From: Leucaena leucocephala
Taxonomy: Eukaryota; Streptophyta; Magnoliopsida; Fabales; Fabaceae
Reading direction: 5' to 3'
Assembly (NCBI GenBank): GCA_037074615.1
Contig: CM073558.1
Location: forward strand, 2,781,501-2,845,500
Length of the DNA stretch: 64,000 nt
The notes under the pieces were generated by a model, which was given only the letters and a program-made list of their open reading frames with translations, was not told where the DNA came from and did not search any database. The translations under genes and the position numbers were made by a program. This document shows, one piece after another, positions 44,350 to 57,192 of this stretch; position 1 is the stretch's first letter, and every line of letters starts with the position of its first letter.

Positions 44350-46737
44350 AGAGCTTATTTTGTGTGAGCTCTTATTTTTTATTCCTTTCATATCAATTTT
44401 GAGTGAGTATTGAAGTACAAGTTGTAGACAGTAGGTTACCAATGTGTGGCAGCTTTTGTTAAATCTGCTGTTGCAAATTATTGTTTGAATGCATAATTTC
44501 ATCGTGATGATGGCTAACCCTTCCATTGAAAGTGGTCGAATTACTTTGTAATGAATAATTTTGAGAGATACAATTTTGTTCATAGCATCTGCTATGGCTT
44601 GTGAATGCATAAGAGATTTTGAAAATACTGTGAACTGGTTTCTCATTTCTGTGATAAATACGAACACTAAGCACATTCTCTTGAGATTCATGGGCTTAGG
44701 AGATTTGTTTGTGGATATGATTATTTATTTACTTATATTATATTGATGCCGTAATTATCAGATGAGATTGTAAATTTACGAGGCTCAGGTAGGAACTATA
44801 GGAGTTTGCACACATTGAAGATCTTCTCTTTTGCAAATTGTGTTAAGTTTGTTGTATGCATGAATTCTGCGTCGTATATGATATCACGCTTCAATAGTTT
44901 TTCTATTTTTGGCTATCATAATCAAATGATGTCAAGTACTCTCTTGTATCAAAAAACCAAAAAAAATGATGTCAAGTTCAGAAATTGCTTTAGGGATGTT
45001 AAATGGGCTGCTAGTAAATAGTTGATGAATGGTGTATCATTCTTCTTCTGATTTCTACTAGTGGAAATGGGATCATTATTTTCTCTTTGTTTGATGGGCG
45101 GCATGAAATAGCTGTATTATATAACAGATACCCTCATACCCCTCCCTTACGTGGAAAGCCTGATCTACCTTGATTGATCTTTCCAATACTTCCAAAAAAA
45201 TTAATTCGAACATTATTTAGTGAAATAAGCTAATTCCTTCACCTTTTTCTTTTCCTCTCGTCGCTTCTCACTTTTTTTGGTGCCGATTTCCAAATAATTT
45301 AATGTTAGCACCAGTGGTTTAGTTTTGCATTACTTGCGTTATTTTGTGGTAGTGGTGAGGAGGAACTTTTTACTCAAACTGAAATCAGGAACTTTCTGGT
45401 TTTGGTTAATTGATTTGAACTGTTAGCAATCACCATCTACAGGTTGCCTCGAACTCCGACTTAATCATCTACCCTAGTGTTTAGGGTTGACAATTATTAC
45501 TTGTACTAACCTAAAACTGTGGATTCTGTGGTTGATGATGCGTAAGCCTCAATCCCTTGTAGTGCTTTTTTAAAAACAATAAAAATAAAAACATGATACC
45601 TATTTAATTAATTTGATTATGTTAAAAAAATTAATTATTATAATATATTTTTTAAAAATATTTTAATTATCTTTCTTAATTCTCTTATTCTCTTACTTAA
45701 TCATTATTGAAAAAGTATTAATAGAGATAATTTAATAAAAAGTTGATAAAATTAAAAATTAGATTTTATATTTAGAATTAAGGTTAGCAATTCATTGAAC
45801 ACATGAACATGCTGCTGCTACCGTTTAAGTCAGCTTCTCTCTTATCTTCCATGCTAGTTGGAGGAAATTTCATTTGATATTATGGCGAAGTATTCATCTC
45901 TAATTTGTTAGAAGTAGCCAAAGCTTTCTTGCTTGCAATTTTCTGTTGTAGTTTTCGTAACGGACATCAATGCCTTTTTTGAAAGATCTTGCCTTTGTGT
46001 CAAGTTTGCTTACTTAAAAGTTTTAAACGTTGAGTAAAGGCCCAGGAGGTTGTCTCCATATTATGTACTGTCTGGTAGCTTGCTTGAAGGATTTTGCCTC
46101 GTCTTTCTGCCTCACTGATGCTGTGTTTTTGAGGCGGAAGATCATATTAGTATTATAACTAGGAAAAATACTAAAGCGTTCATTTGATGTCAGTTATTAG
46201 CGATTCGTTCTGTATCGAATTAATAGAAATAGGTCGAGACTTTGTAGTTAGATAATTGTTCTGCTGTTAAAAAAACTGAAGCATGATTAGAATATGACTA
46301 AGCAATGAAATGCCTTCATATTAACAAGTTATTCCAGGGAAAGTGCCGCGGAAACCCCATTGTAACCAAACTAAACTAGAGATGAGAACATATCCCAAAG
46401 GAAAATTGCCAATTATTCACAAAGTCTAGCAGAAAAATCTCAGGCACGAATCTGCCTCTATGGGGGAGTGCCCTCTTATCAAAGGAAAATCTCAAATATA
46501 TCAAATGCCCCTTCCGACCTTGCTTATTCAAAATACAAAATTTGCAAAATTCATCTTCTGAGAAAAGACTTAAACTTCGGCCAAAAAAAGGGTAAAGACT
46601 TCAATCGAAAATTGGTCAGTAATACAATCGACCAGACCTAATAAATGGGGATGTGGATAGAGGCCAGATGAACTGTTCCCATTCCCGCCTTAATATTCAG
46701 TTGAAAATAATCGTCAAGGAAGTCTTCAAGTTTAATC
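44350..46737. other. TIM23 3' UTR, spacer and PDC-E2 3' UTR (convergent genes)
   Basis: About 44350-44760 is the TIM23 3' UTR and about 46300-46737 is the PDC-E2 3' UTR. Between them I see AT-rich DNA (notably 45570-45780) with no exon-like sequence and no recognisable repeat ends. Confidence 0.5.
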
Positions 46738-49700
46738 TTACAGCAACATTGACTCTGGATTTTCGATATAGCCTTTGAATACCTTTAACCATTCAGCACC
46801 AATTGCACCTGAACAAACAAAATAAGATGCACCATTAAGAACCTGACGTCACTATTTCATATATTACAAGCTTGATGACTGAAGCTTTAATCAAGAAGTA
46901 TTACCATCTATTACACGATGGTCACAGCTGAGAGTCACAGACATGAAAGAAGCAAAGTTGAATTCTCCAGGTCCCAAACCAGGTATGACCCGCTTCTCAG
47001 CTGTTAAAGTAAATGACAGTGTACCAAGTGTGAAGATAAAAACATTGACTGGTTAAAAAATTAATCGATAGGAATACCCTATAGTATTCTCACCAGATCC
47101 AACTGCAAGAATGCCTGCCTGAGGGGGATTGATGATGGCACAGAACTGTTTGATGCCGAATGGCCCTCCCAAGTTAGAAACTGTAAATGTACCTCCCTGC
47201 AGAGCGAATCAGCCAAAAATTCACAGGTCAAAATAAGATCATCTTTCACAGGCCAATAAGCATTCACATGACTTCTACTACCTCATAGTCCTGGGGTTTC
47301 AAGCTGTTTTCTTTGGCTTTTGATGCCAATAGTTTGACCTCTTCTGATATCTTTGAGAGGCCTTTCTTGTCTGCATCCTGCGAATATAACCAATAAAAAG
47401 ACAAGTAAGACACCATAATTGAAACTCAAGACATAAATGTCGCTCTGTTAAACAGAGGGCGTGGCTTACCCTGATGACAGGAACAAAAAGTCCATGATCA
47501 GTCTGCACTGCAACATTAACATTCACATTATGATACCTGCAAACAACAAGATTTACATGTTAAATTAGATGGGATATACAAATTTGATGGCAGCAAGTGC
47601 AGATAAAACTGTTCACTTACTGGCGAATATAATCATCTGTCCATGAACTGTTACATTGAGGAACTTTACTAAGAGCCAAAGCAGCAGCCTGAAATAAATA
47701 AGATAAACCAAACAAAGTTGATATGAACATATCAATTCAACCCTACATATCACTGAAGACGTATGCTGAAATTCACTATTATTTTTAGCCAGAATCCCGA
47801 AGGTTTAGAGGCGTGATCATTTGATTGTAGGGCCAAATTTACTTCCAATACTTTGTATTCTATGTTTTGACACAAGAAAGAAAGTTTATGTCAAGTTCAC
47901 TTGCTGTCTTTCCACCCACTACCCCCGTTCTCTCTTTTTCATTGACAGAACCAAGTTACCCTCTAAACTAATAGAATCTGAAATCTGTACTCCTATATAT
48001 CCTTTCACAACAACTGCTGCTCCTCTATAGATCATTTAAGCCTAAAATTCATGAGTCTTGATTTTATAAGATGTCACAAGCAGAATATACAGAAGTCCAT
48101 AATGTGGTCAAAATCATAAGTCGGAGGCTCATTGGACACAACCCTTCCAAGAAACCATGGAGTCTAACTCATGTTCAAGACTAATAAAAGAGAAGCCATT
48201 CAAAATGATTTTGGAGGTCAGAGAATTCAACTTGCTTTTGCTTATCAACCGCCTAATCCCACAATGGACTTCTAATTGAAACTTAACATCTCAAAAAAGA
48301 CAATCTACATATCTCAAGCACAATCATATTGGTCAGAGACAAATGTAATACCTTGATTACAAGGTCATTAACTGAAATCCGTGCCCCACCAGATACTTCT
48401 TGCAATGAATTGAGTTTGGCACGCAGACTGCATATAAGTAGCTTACATTAAACAATGACAACAAGCCTTATCCCTCTAAGTAAGGTCAGCTATATGGATC
48501 CTTTGCAATAGAGAAACTAACCTCATGAGTTTGTCAACACATGTATCTACTGTTAAATAGTAATGAGGAATAGTTTGTTTGGATAACAGTAGGCGTGAAG
48601 CTGTGATCTATCAAAATAGAGAGTTAGTTTCAAGTAAACAAACACATCACTTGTACTGTGAAAGATATAGTAATGGAACAGCATTGCACAAGGTGAATAC
48701 AAGTAAAGGACAAAGTAAGGGTGCTGGAGTAACAGGACCAAAATGGCCATATAAAAACAAAGGCTGATGCATACAAATTTAATGATCCAAAAGGACTGAT
48801 ATATTAATTTTTAAAAGAATATATAGTAATGGAAGCAGCACAAAAACTGGACATAACTTTTGTCAGGTGGTAGACTAATACTTATATCCCTAATTCAAAT
48901 ATTCAATCGTACCAACAGATGAATAATCAAGGTTCAATTTTTTGAGAAAGGTAACTTGTATTCATAACATAAAGACACGGCCTAAACAGAATGGTACAAG
49001 ATTAAAGCACTCAAGTGTCAGTGTCAACCAAGAAATCTCAGAACACTATTTTATAAGAGGAATTTGATTTGAGATGCTACCTTCCTTATCTGAGAGACAG
49101 GAATGTCAGTGTAATCCAAGGCAGCATCTGCAACCTTGGTCTTTGAGGCTGCTGAAACCTCCCTAGCGCCAGAAGCTGCATTAGATGGCAAAGCTTGTTA
49201 TCCAAATCGAATCAATCAGCTAAGGGTAATACAATACCCCAGAACTAGCAAGACAGAGGACTCCTCTAGCACAACATTAAGACCCACTATGAAATCTTGG
49301 CACACAGAAAGAGAGACAGAATAATACCCAAGTAATCTTCAATGTCATCCTTAACAATGAGCCCTTCAGGTCCTGTTCCTTTAATGCTTGAGAGAGGAAC
49401 CTATATAGTCAATAAAAAATTGTAATATATCTTCAAAATGGCTTATTTCTATTAGTTATCAAACAACTTTCAATCACGGCATTTCATTAACTCACATTTT
49501 TCTCTTCAGCAATCTGTCTAGCAAGAGGACTGGCAAATATGCGATCTCCAGAGGGAGGAGATGCACTAGGTTTGGAAACCTTTTGTTCAGGTTCTCGGGC
49601 AGGCTCATCAACCACCTCTTTCTTTGGAGGGGGTGGGGCAGATGGTTCTCTAGCTGGGGCAGCACTAGCGCCTGAGGCAGAAGGTTGATAATCTTTAAAC

Positions 49701-52356
49701 TTTGCAATATCATCCTCGTCTTCAACAGTTATAGCAATTATCTGCGGAAAAAAAATTGTTAATGTTACGGAGACTGTTACCTCTGCATGTAAAGCTTAGG
49801 GTGTAAACCAATAAACTTTCTCCATGCACAGACACACTTTACGAAACTTGTAACTAGATTTCAATACCTCTCCAACTTTGATTTCTTTTGATCCATCCCC
49901 ACTTATTATCTTGGCAAGATAACCTTCCTCCATGCATTCCATTTCTACTGTTGCTTTATCCTTCAAAATTGATATATTGAGATGTCAAGACGCTAGGCCC
50001 ATAAAAAGGTCACGCCATACAAAATGAGTCTACAATGTCAATAGCACAAGAACCCTACAGTTTCAACTTCACACAGAACTTCACCAGGAGAAACTTTTTC
50101 CCCTTCTTTCTTCAACCATCTTGCAATGTTTCCCTACAGATAAGTGTGAATCAGTAGGCAGAAACAATAAGCCACTACATAAAGCTTCAGAAAGATATAC
50201 CTCAGTCATTGTAGGTGATAGAGAGGGCATTCCAATCTCTTGGTGCGGAGGAAGGTCTGAAAGATATTTGCCAACATTGGTAATGAAACGAGTACACTAT
50301 AATTATACTAGTTATATAAGTATCCTTAAAAAAATGTAAAACCGAGAAAACTCGTGTAACATATGTCATTGATGAAGAATCCAATACATCCAACATCTAA
50401 CGAGTTCTGAAGAGAAGGACTTGAATCATAAAGAAAGTAAGAGACACAAATAGCCACAGTAAGTACCTGAAGCTGATGCATAAGATCTCCTTGATTGTAC
50501 CTGAGAACTTTTTTTAGGGGGAGGAAGCAATCAGAAATGACATAAGTATGTATTAGCCTGTTGAAGCAAGAAAAGTACTCAAAAAACATTTTAAAAAATA
50601 CCATGAATTCTCATTGCTTAAAGAACCCCGGGTGAAACACGTTGAGATGTTTCTAGTCTGTCCACCAAATGACAATTTCTACAGAAGATAGAATTGGGCA
50701 ATTGCCTCCAGGTCAGCTAGAAAAACCTGCTTACTATAATAAATAAAGCACAGGCAAGGAGAGGAATGGGTGGTAGCACAAAAAGAAAAACTTCTTGTAA
50801 CATATTGAGCATAAACTGAGTTTAACTTACAGCGTGGTACGAGGCAGGCTCAGAAACACTCTTTCTTGTTGGGGACTGGTAACCATGAAATTGGGTTTTC
50901 CAAATATCTGAAAAATAATTTACTCCTCCATTCATAACTATGATAAATGAAAATTTAGGAACTTCAAGAAAGTACAGACAAATCATAACTTCCAACACAT
51001 GCATCTACAAGGTCTAGAATTCCACCCTCCAGGGTAAATCTTGAATAGGGTAACTAACTAAAGCCCGCATGTCTATAGCAAATAACAGATTGGACATTCA
51101 TCTTTGTTACCACTTGTTCAAGAAAGAATCCGCTTTGGGTCTCTACCAAGAGGGATAAATATCACTTCACTTGAATAATGTAATCAGACTGAACCAACAT
51201 ACAACTAGAGTTTTTTTGGTATAGAACCAACATCTGACTATGATAGTACTGTCACCGAATTGTAAGTTCATCAATCATTAACAGCAGGCAATTAAGACAA
51301 ATATTAAAATAGAAGCCTTGTAGACCATGCAGCGGCTTGATAAAACTTGCCGCAGCCCTAACAGTTTATGCTGACCATGCCCAAGCCTGTGGTCAACTAA
51401 ACATATTGCAGAACCCAAACACATAGGATTCATTTGTAGACCATAAGGTATCATTTGTTTATCTCAAACAATCAATGAATAAATAGGAAAAAATAAATAA
51501 AAACCTTGATTTCTGTCCATAGAAGGTTGAGCCTCGGTAGAGAAACAACGAACAAGAAGGGCACGTTCATGTTGTAACAAGTTGGAAGCATTCCTCAACT
51601 GCAAGTACACACATATGTCCCACTTTAATATTTCATAAGCAACATGGAGCAGATAAAGATGAGGGGAAATTATGACATGATAGTTTTTTTTTTTTTTTTA
51701 ATTCAAGTAGACAATGCATAGGTTCGATATAATAATCATGTTTGTTACAAGATCTTAAAAATAGCATATAGACATGATGAAGTCGAATTTCATACACCCC
51801 TTTCCAAAGTTCCTCAACCAAAAAACAAACCACAGAAGACAGTAAATGTAGATAAATGCAACAAATACAATCCAGAAATTACACAACATAAAATCATCCT
51901 TGCGTTGCGCCCAAGAGGACTGGACAAAGAAACGAAGCGTAACGTGATGCTTTTGAGTATAACAACTGCAAAGATCACTCTGATAGATTGCCAGCTTTGG
52001 TACAAAGCTAACATGAAGTGCAAATGTAAACACAGCTCGTCGGAGAGATTCATGATGACAAAACACTTGTGCTTTGGGACGATAAAGATGGGGGGAAATT
52101 ATGCTCCAATAACCCATTCGAGAATATCAAAATGCTCAATTTCTCCAAAATAACAGAAAAAGTCAATGCTCTGGATGAAAATATGCAAGATGAAGAAGTA
52201 TAAAGAAATACAGCCCAAATGGAATTGCCAAGTTGCGATACGATGTAGGGATAGATGCATGATCAAAGACACAACAAAGGAAGCCCGAGACGAGAAATCA
52301 GAAGGATGGCATGATACCTTTCTGGAGTGATTGATTATACGAGATGCGTACGACAT
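46738..52356 (-). CDS. mtE2: Dihydrolipoyllysine acetyltransferase (E2) of mitochondrial pyruvate dehydrogenase complex
   Basis: Eighteen exons close in phase to 514 residues: 52356-52318, 51598-51505, 50907-50831, 50500-50467, 50256-50201, 50133-50059, 49960-49868, 49741-49496, 49400-49328, 49175-49081, 48607-48522, 48427-48352, 47688-47621, 47536-47470, 47377-47282, 47196-47094, 47000-46905 and 46808-46738. An arginine-rich mitochondrial presequence (MSYASRIINHSRK) leads. One lipoyl domain (about 82-158) starts LPPHQEIGMPSLSPTMTEG and has its lipoylated lysine at K127 in ETDKATVEME. A Pro/Ala hinge and the E1/E3-binding domain (IFASPLARQIAEEKN, SSIKGTGPEGLIVKDDIEDY) follow. The acetyltransferase domain ends with DHRVIDG, carrying catalytic H487 and D491. 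It transfers acetyl groups from lipoate to CoA in the matrix. The exon boundaries are strongly supported by the protein pattern. Confidence 0.97.
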
Positions 52357-53337
52357 TTTGCTTTCGAAAGTAAGAAGGGAGAAAATGAATGTTCCAAAGG
52401 GTTGAAAGATCGATGTGAATTGGTTAGCTGGCGAAACCGTAGGGTTCGGTCACGGATCGGAAGTTGAAGATGGAATCATATCAAAGCATCCCAGACAGTT
52501 CCAACGCTTATTTTCTTATTACCATTTTCTCTGAGTGTGCCTTTTCCTTTTATTTATTTAAATAATTTATAAATATTAATCTCAATTTTATGTCATGTAT
52601 GGAATAAATATTAATATTAACATATTTATAAAAAGTAATGCTTTATATAAGTAAATCATTATATGGCTTTTTAGGAACCATTAACTACGCTGATGATGTT
52701 ATAAGGACTCTAGTTTTAAATTGATGATGTCATGTTAATATTTATCAATATTTTAAAATAATTATTATTATTTATGACCTCGTTATTTATAAATTATTGT
52801 TTTTTTTACTAATTTTGATATTACTTTTTTATAATTATATATAAACATTTTTTCTATTTTAATTGTGGCGGTTCTAATTTTACTTTCAGTGGAATGCATG
52901 AGTGTATTTAATATGATACGATGATGATGGGTAACAGATGTCATATTTTAAAGAACGAGCTGAATTGATTGATGTCACCCCATTCTTATTATGACATATT
53001 ATTTAAGTATATTTAAGGGCACCATATGCTGCCCCAAAGTGGCAATATCAATGCAGTTTACCGTTCTGTTTTATAAAACCTTCGCATTACTGCTAATTGC
53101 TATCGTTATCGTATTATTAGTTTTTGTATTATGTACTACTACTCTGCGTTTTAAATATAATATTTATTTTATAATATAAATTATATTATAAAATAAATAT
53201 TATAGTTATAATTAAAAAAATAATACCTTTAAAAAATGTCTATCGCAGCATGTCATGAACGAAGGAAAAGAAAAAGATAAAGCTGTAAACTTTAGGGTTG
53301 GAGTCTTTGCAAATTATAATTATGCCCTAGGCTATAT
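52357..53337. other. PDC-E2 upstream flank and AT-rich spacer
   Basis: About 52357-52530 is the leader and promoter of PDC-E2. The rest is AT-rich without coding signal. Near 53150-53205 is a local inverted repeat: aatataatatttattttataatat faces its complement. Confidence 0.45.
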
Positions 53338-54078
53338 TAGGGGTGTGCATGGGTAAAGTTGGGCAGGACAGCCCCCCTGCCTGGTGTTCTGCCCAAAAAA
53401 GGTCTAGGCTGCATTTTGCAGCCCGATGCCCGGTCCGACCCGGTAAAAGCCCTAACTATTTTGGGCTAGGCACGGGCGGGTTGGGTATGCCCAAATTGTG
53501 ATGTTCTGCTCATATTGTGAGAAAAAAATCTGCAATCATGAACTTATAAAATAATATCATATTTATATCTTCAATAGTTAAATAATATCTATAATTCACT
53601 AAGAATAAAGTAACAAAAAGATAGTAATTAAAATCTTAAAATATATTGCATATATAAAAAAAAATATTGAAATGTGTAGAGGTCAGATATTTGTAACGTT
53701 ATTATAATACCAATAATCGAATACTTAACAAGTAAAGTAGATGACCAACTTTGGTATCTATATAAATATAAGAGTTATATTTAATATTTTCAAAATGAGT
53801 AAGGAGAGTTGCTAACTAAAGTAAAAAGTATAAAATTACAAATAGAATAAGTTAAGAAAAGAAATAAGAATTAAAAAAAATAAAAAATAATGAATATATA
53901 TAGGGCCGGGCCAAATGGGCAGGGCAGCATACCCTGCCCGGTGCCGACCCGGCCTGAAATTTGGCCCGGCCCGGCCCTGCCCAAATATATTTTGAGTATT
54001 TTTTTAGGACCGGGCCGGGTGATTTTTTATCGGGCTCGGGCGGGCGGACCGAGCCACCGGGCACTGTGAACACCCCTA
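53338..54078. mobile_element. hAT-type MITE with 8-bp target-site duplication
   Basis: The element starts taggggtgtgca and ends tgaacacccta with one extra C, giving inverted termini of about 12 bp. It is flanked by the exact 8-bp direct repeat ggctatat (53330-53337 and 54079-54086). An 8-bp duplication and TAGGGGTG-type ends are hallmarks of hAT elements. GC-rich subterminal parts (cccggtccgacccgg; gccgggtgattttttatc) flank an AT-rich centre. There is no transposase; it is a non-autonomous 741-bp copy. Confidence 0.9.
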
Positions 54079-54959
54079 GGCTATATGCCCTTATAATAAA
54101 GCAAAGGTCAATACTTTATTTTTAAAAAAAAATTCAAAGGTTGACACTTGTGTTATAATTAGCCTTATATTCTAATCATAATTATAGATTAATTGTCTTT
54201 AAATATAAAGATTATTAAAATAAATTGTGTCTAATAAAATTATATATATATTATAGTTTAAATATATGACATCATATTTAAGAAATTTACTTATGTAATA
54301 ACTATGTCGAGTTTTGCTGGTTATCATTATATCATTATTATTTTAAAATTAACATTGAAGTTAATAACTAATAAGGTTAGGTCTAGCAAAAACTAGTTAG
54401 TCCCTCCCAATATGACAATATTTAGTAATCGATAATATTTTGAATAAAATTATCTTTAATAAAAATTTATGACTACAAAAAACGATGAAGTGAATACATT
54501 TATTTTTTTAATAATATTTTTTAGAAAATGGTTGAGTTTATTTATGATCTAAGAGGAGGATGAAGCCTCTCTTCTTTTTAGGCAATATTAATATTAGATA
54601 GAGTAAGCTATTAATTATCTTTAAATGTAAATTTATATACTTAAAAATTAGGATAATTTTTTAAATATAACTAAAATTATAATAAATTAATACTCCTTTT
54701 TTTTTATACAAAAATTAATACTCCTTATTACATATGTAACTCTCAAGTTTTATCGTAGTTGTTGGGATATCCTTTATGACATTGTACCCAATAAACCATG
54801 GGGAGAGGGTTTTTATGGCCGTTGTTAGTCCACTATAGTGTTGGGCCATAAACCCAACATTGCTTCGTCCTGCCCCATATACGGAACTATCCTCTTTATC
54901 CCCTCAAAGCCTATCTTAAATCTTTTTCGTCAAATAAAAGTATCAATTTTAAGTATTTT

Positions 54960-55680
54960 CCTTTCCAATCTCTCTTTATATAACCGTTTAGATATATTTT
55001 TAGAAAATATTTTATGTAAAAAATATATTTTTGAACAGTTTTTTAAAAAAAATATTATGAAAAAGAGTTTATAGAAAAAAATAATTCTAAATAAATGAGT
55101 ATTTAAATGATTATTACTATAAGTACTTTTGTGATTAATAAATTATTAAAAATAATATAATATAAAAAAAATTAATTATCCATCAGCTCACCCATCACTA
55201 TTCACAATCATTAAATACTCATTATTCATTATCACTATTCACCATCACCGCATGTCTTCTTCCTTTTTCTTCCTAGCATCTTCTTCCCTCCTCTTCATTG
55301 TTAAACACAAGCGGCCGGATGGAGACAAGCGAAAACATTAATGGTAGGGAGGAGATAGGATTGACTGATGGAGAGGATGAGTGACAACAGTAGAGGCAAC
55401 CAGAGGAGTAATGACAACAGATGCCACAACAATGTTAACAGGGAATAAAAAAAGTATAAGAGATAGCAAAAAAGAGAGTACTAAAAAAATAAGAGTAAAA
55501 TAGTAATTGAATAGTTTATAAATTTTTATACTATTCTATAAACTATTATTAAGAGTTTATTTAAAACTATAGTCTAGTTCAAAAGCTATTTTAAACAAAT
55601 ATAATCGTTTATTTAAAAATTTTATCAAACTAAAGTTTAGGCTATCAGTTCTTTTAAAACATAAGTTTAAGAGTTACCAA
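54960..55680. repeat. AT-rich MITE-like repeat, copy 1
   Basis: The segment has the same order of blocks as 59500-59950: ttatagaaaaaa near a taaataaatga block, then acttttgtgattaataaa, an internal purine/GA-rich part, and then gtttataaatttttatac with a final aaactatagtct block. The two copies flank the GH18 gene. The inner part of this copy (55250-55450) is GC-richer. The ends were not resolved. Confidence 0.5.
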
Positions 55681-56084
55681 AAAAAAAAGGCCATGTGTCC
55701 ACTTTCTTCCAACTTCCAATTAGATTCTCAGTTTCAAATTATATTATTTGCCATGAGTTTTTTTATTCAATTTTTTATAAATACAATTTTTGTAAACGAA
55801 TTTTTTAATTTCACATATTGAATTTTTCTCTCGTGAAACTAAACCAGAAAATGTTTATTCTTTTTCTTTTTCTATTGACTTCACAAATATAATCATAATA
55901 GCTCCCTCCACTGTCTTAAAAAATTTAATAAATTTAAATTAAATATGAAATATTTAATATATTTTCACTATAATGATATTTTAGGCAATTTAATAAATCA
56001 CTTTGTTTTTCAATAACAGATACCGCTGTCATACTTGTTATAAATTCACTGTAAAAGAAAGTTAACCTTGTTGATGATTATCCC

Positions 56085-56290
56085 GGCCATACCACATTTG
56101 GGAAAAACCCCACTCTCTCTAATGTTGATGGGTTTGTTGGGATGGGGATCTATCTCATTTATTTATATTTAAGACCCATATAAACCCATATTTACACGCA
56201 CTACTAAAAAGTCGAACCTACAAGCTCTCCCTTAAGGGGGAGATGAATGCCACTGAACCACTGGACCACTGGTCCTTTGGCGACAGCTCT
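56085..56290 (-). mobile_element. tRNA-derived SINE (minus strand)
   Basis: Read on the minus strand it begins with a tRNA-like head: an A box in gtggttcagtggcattc and a B box in gtaggttcgacttt, separated by a ccccttaaggg stem. A non-tRNA body (gggtttatatgggtctta, then atctccatcccaacaaacc-like text) follows. The head is unlike the SINEs at 19.1 and 20.0 kb, so this is another family. The target duplication was not resolved. Confidence 0.65.
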
Positions 56291-57115
56291 ATGTTTACAA
56301 GCTATTATTCATAGTAACATTTTTTACCAATCATATTAATTGTTTTAACTCTATGTTGATACCTATATATGGGAATAATAATAATAAAAAAATGTTTTAT
56401 TATTGGAAAATGGGTTCATCAACGGCCTATTTAATTTTTGGCTACAAAGCCGCTAGCTTTGAAAAGTCAGTGGCATCTTTCAAATACTAGCTTTGTTCAT
56501 TTATACTAATAAGAGTTATCACATATGATAAAAATATATTTATATTTTATAAAGATATTAGTTTGATTATTATTGTCTTTTTTATAGCTATTTTAATAAA
56601 TAATCTCATAATTTTTGTATAAATATTTTAAGTCTTAAAATTATATTTTAATCTTAATAGAGAATTAGTATCAGACTCACTTAAGTTTGTATATTTTTTT
56701 GTGTATGTAAAAAGAAAACAAAGTTTTGTTCATTTATTGGTGTTAGATAAATGGTTACGTCATCCAGTGCCCATTTAACTCACGATTCAACACCCAACAA
56801 CACATTTTTCATTCTTTTTAATATGCTTCTTTCTCTAGAAGGTATCTAAGTATCTAAATTTATATTTAAATTATAATAGACAATTTATTTATTTGATATT
56901 GATATTGTTTAAAAAAAAAGATAATTTTATCATATTTTTAGATTATAATGAGTCTAATTTTTTACTAAAAACTTTTATATAAACAAATACTTCTTTAAGA
57001 TCTTCTTTTAATTAATTTGTACTGACGTATATAATGAATGCTCCTCCTACCTACTTGAACGGCACCGATATTAATTTGATGACGTGGGGAGTGACCTCAG
57101 GAGAAGACGATGGTG

Positions 57116-57125
57116 TATATAAATA
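57116..57125 (+). promoter_or_regulatory. TATA box of the GH18 gene
   Basis: tatataaata lies 68 bases before the start codon, and a (GA)n tract at about 57171-57184 lies in the short leader. The segment around it (taaataaggctataaggaagttgaa) is shared with the truncated copies at 59.2-59.5 kb. Confidence 0.75.
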
Positions 57126-57192
57126 AGGCTATAAGGAAGTTGAATGGACACAGATCACTCACCCCAAAATCAGAGAGAGAGAGAGATTCAAA

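Noticed and set aside
43960..44691. 243-codon minus-strand frame over TIM23
   Set aside because: It is antisense to the well-supported TIM23 coding frame and its product has no recognisable features.
53852..54073. Pro/Gly-rich frame at 53.9-54.1 kb
   Set aside because: It is the translated GC-rich end of the hAT MITE.
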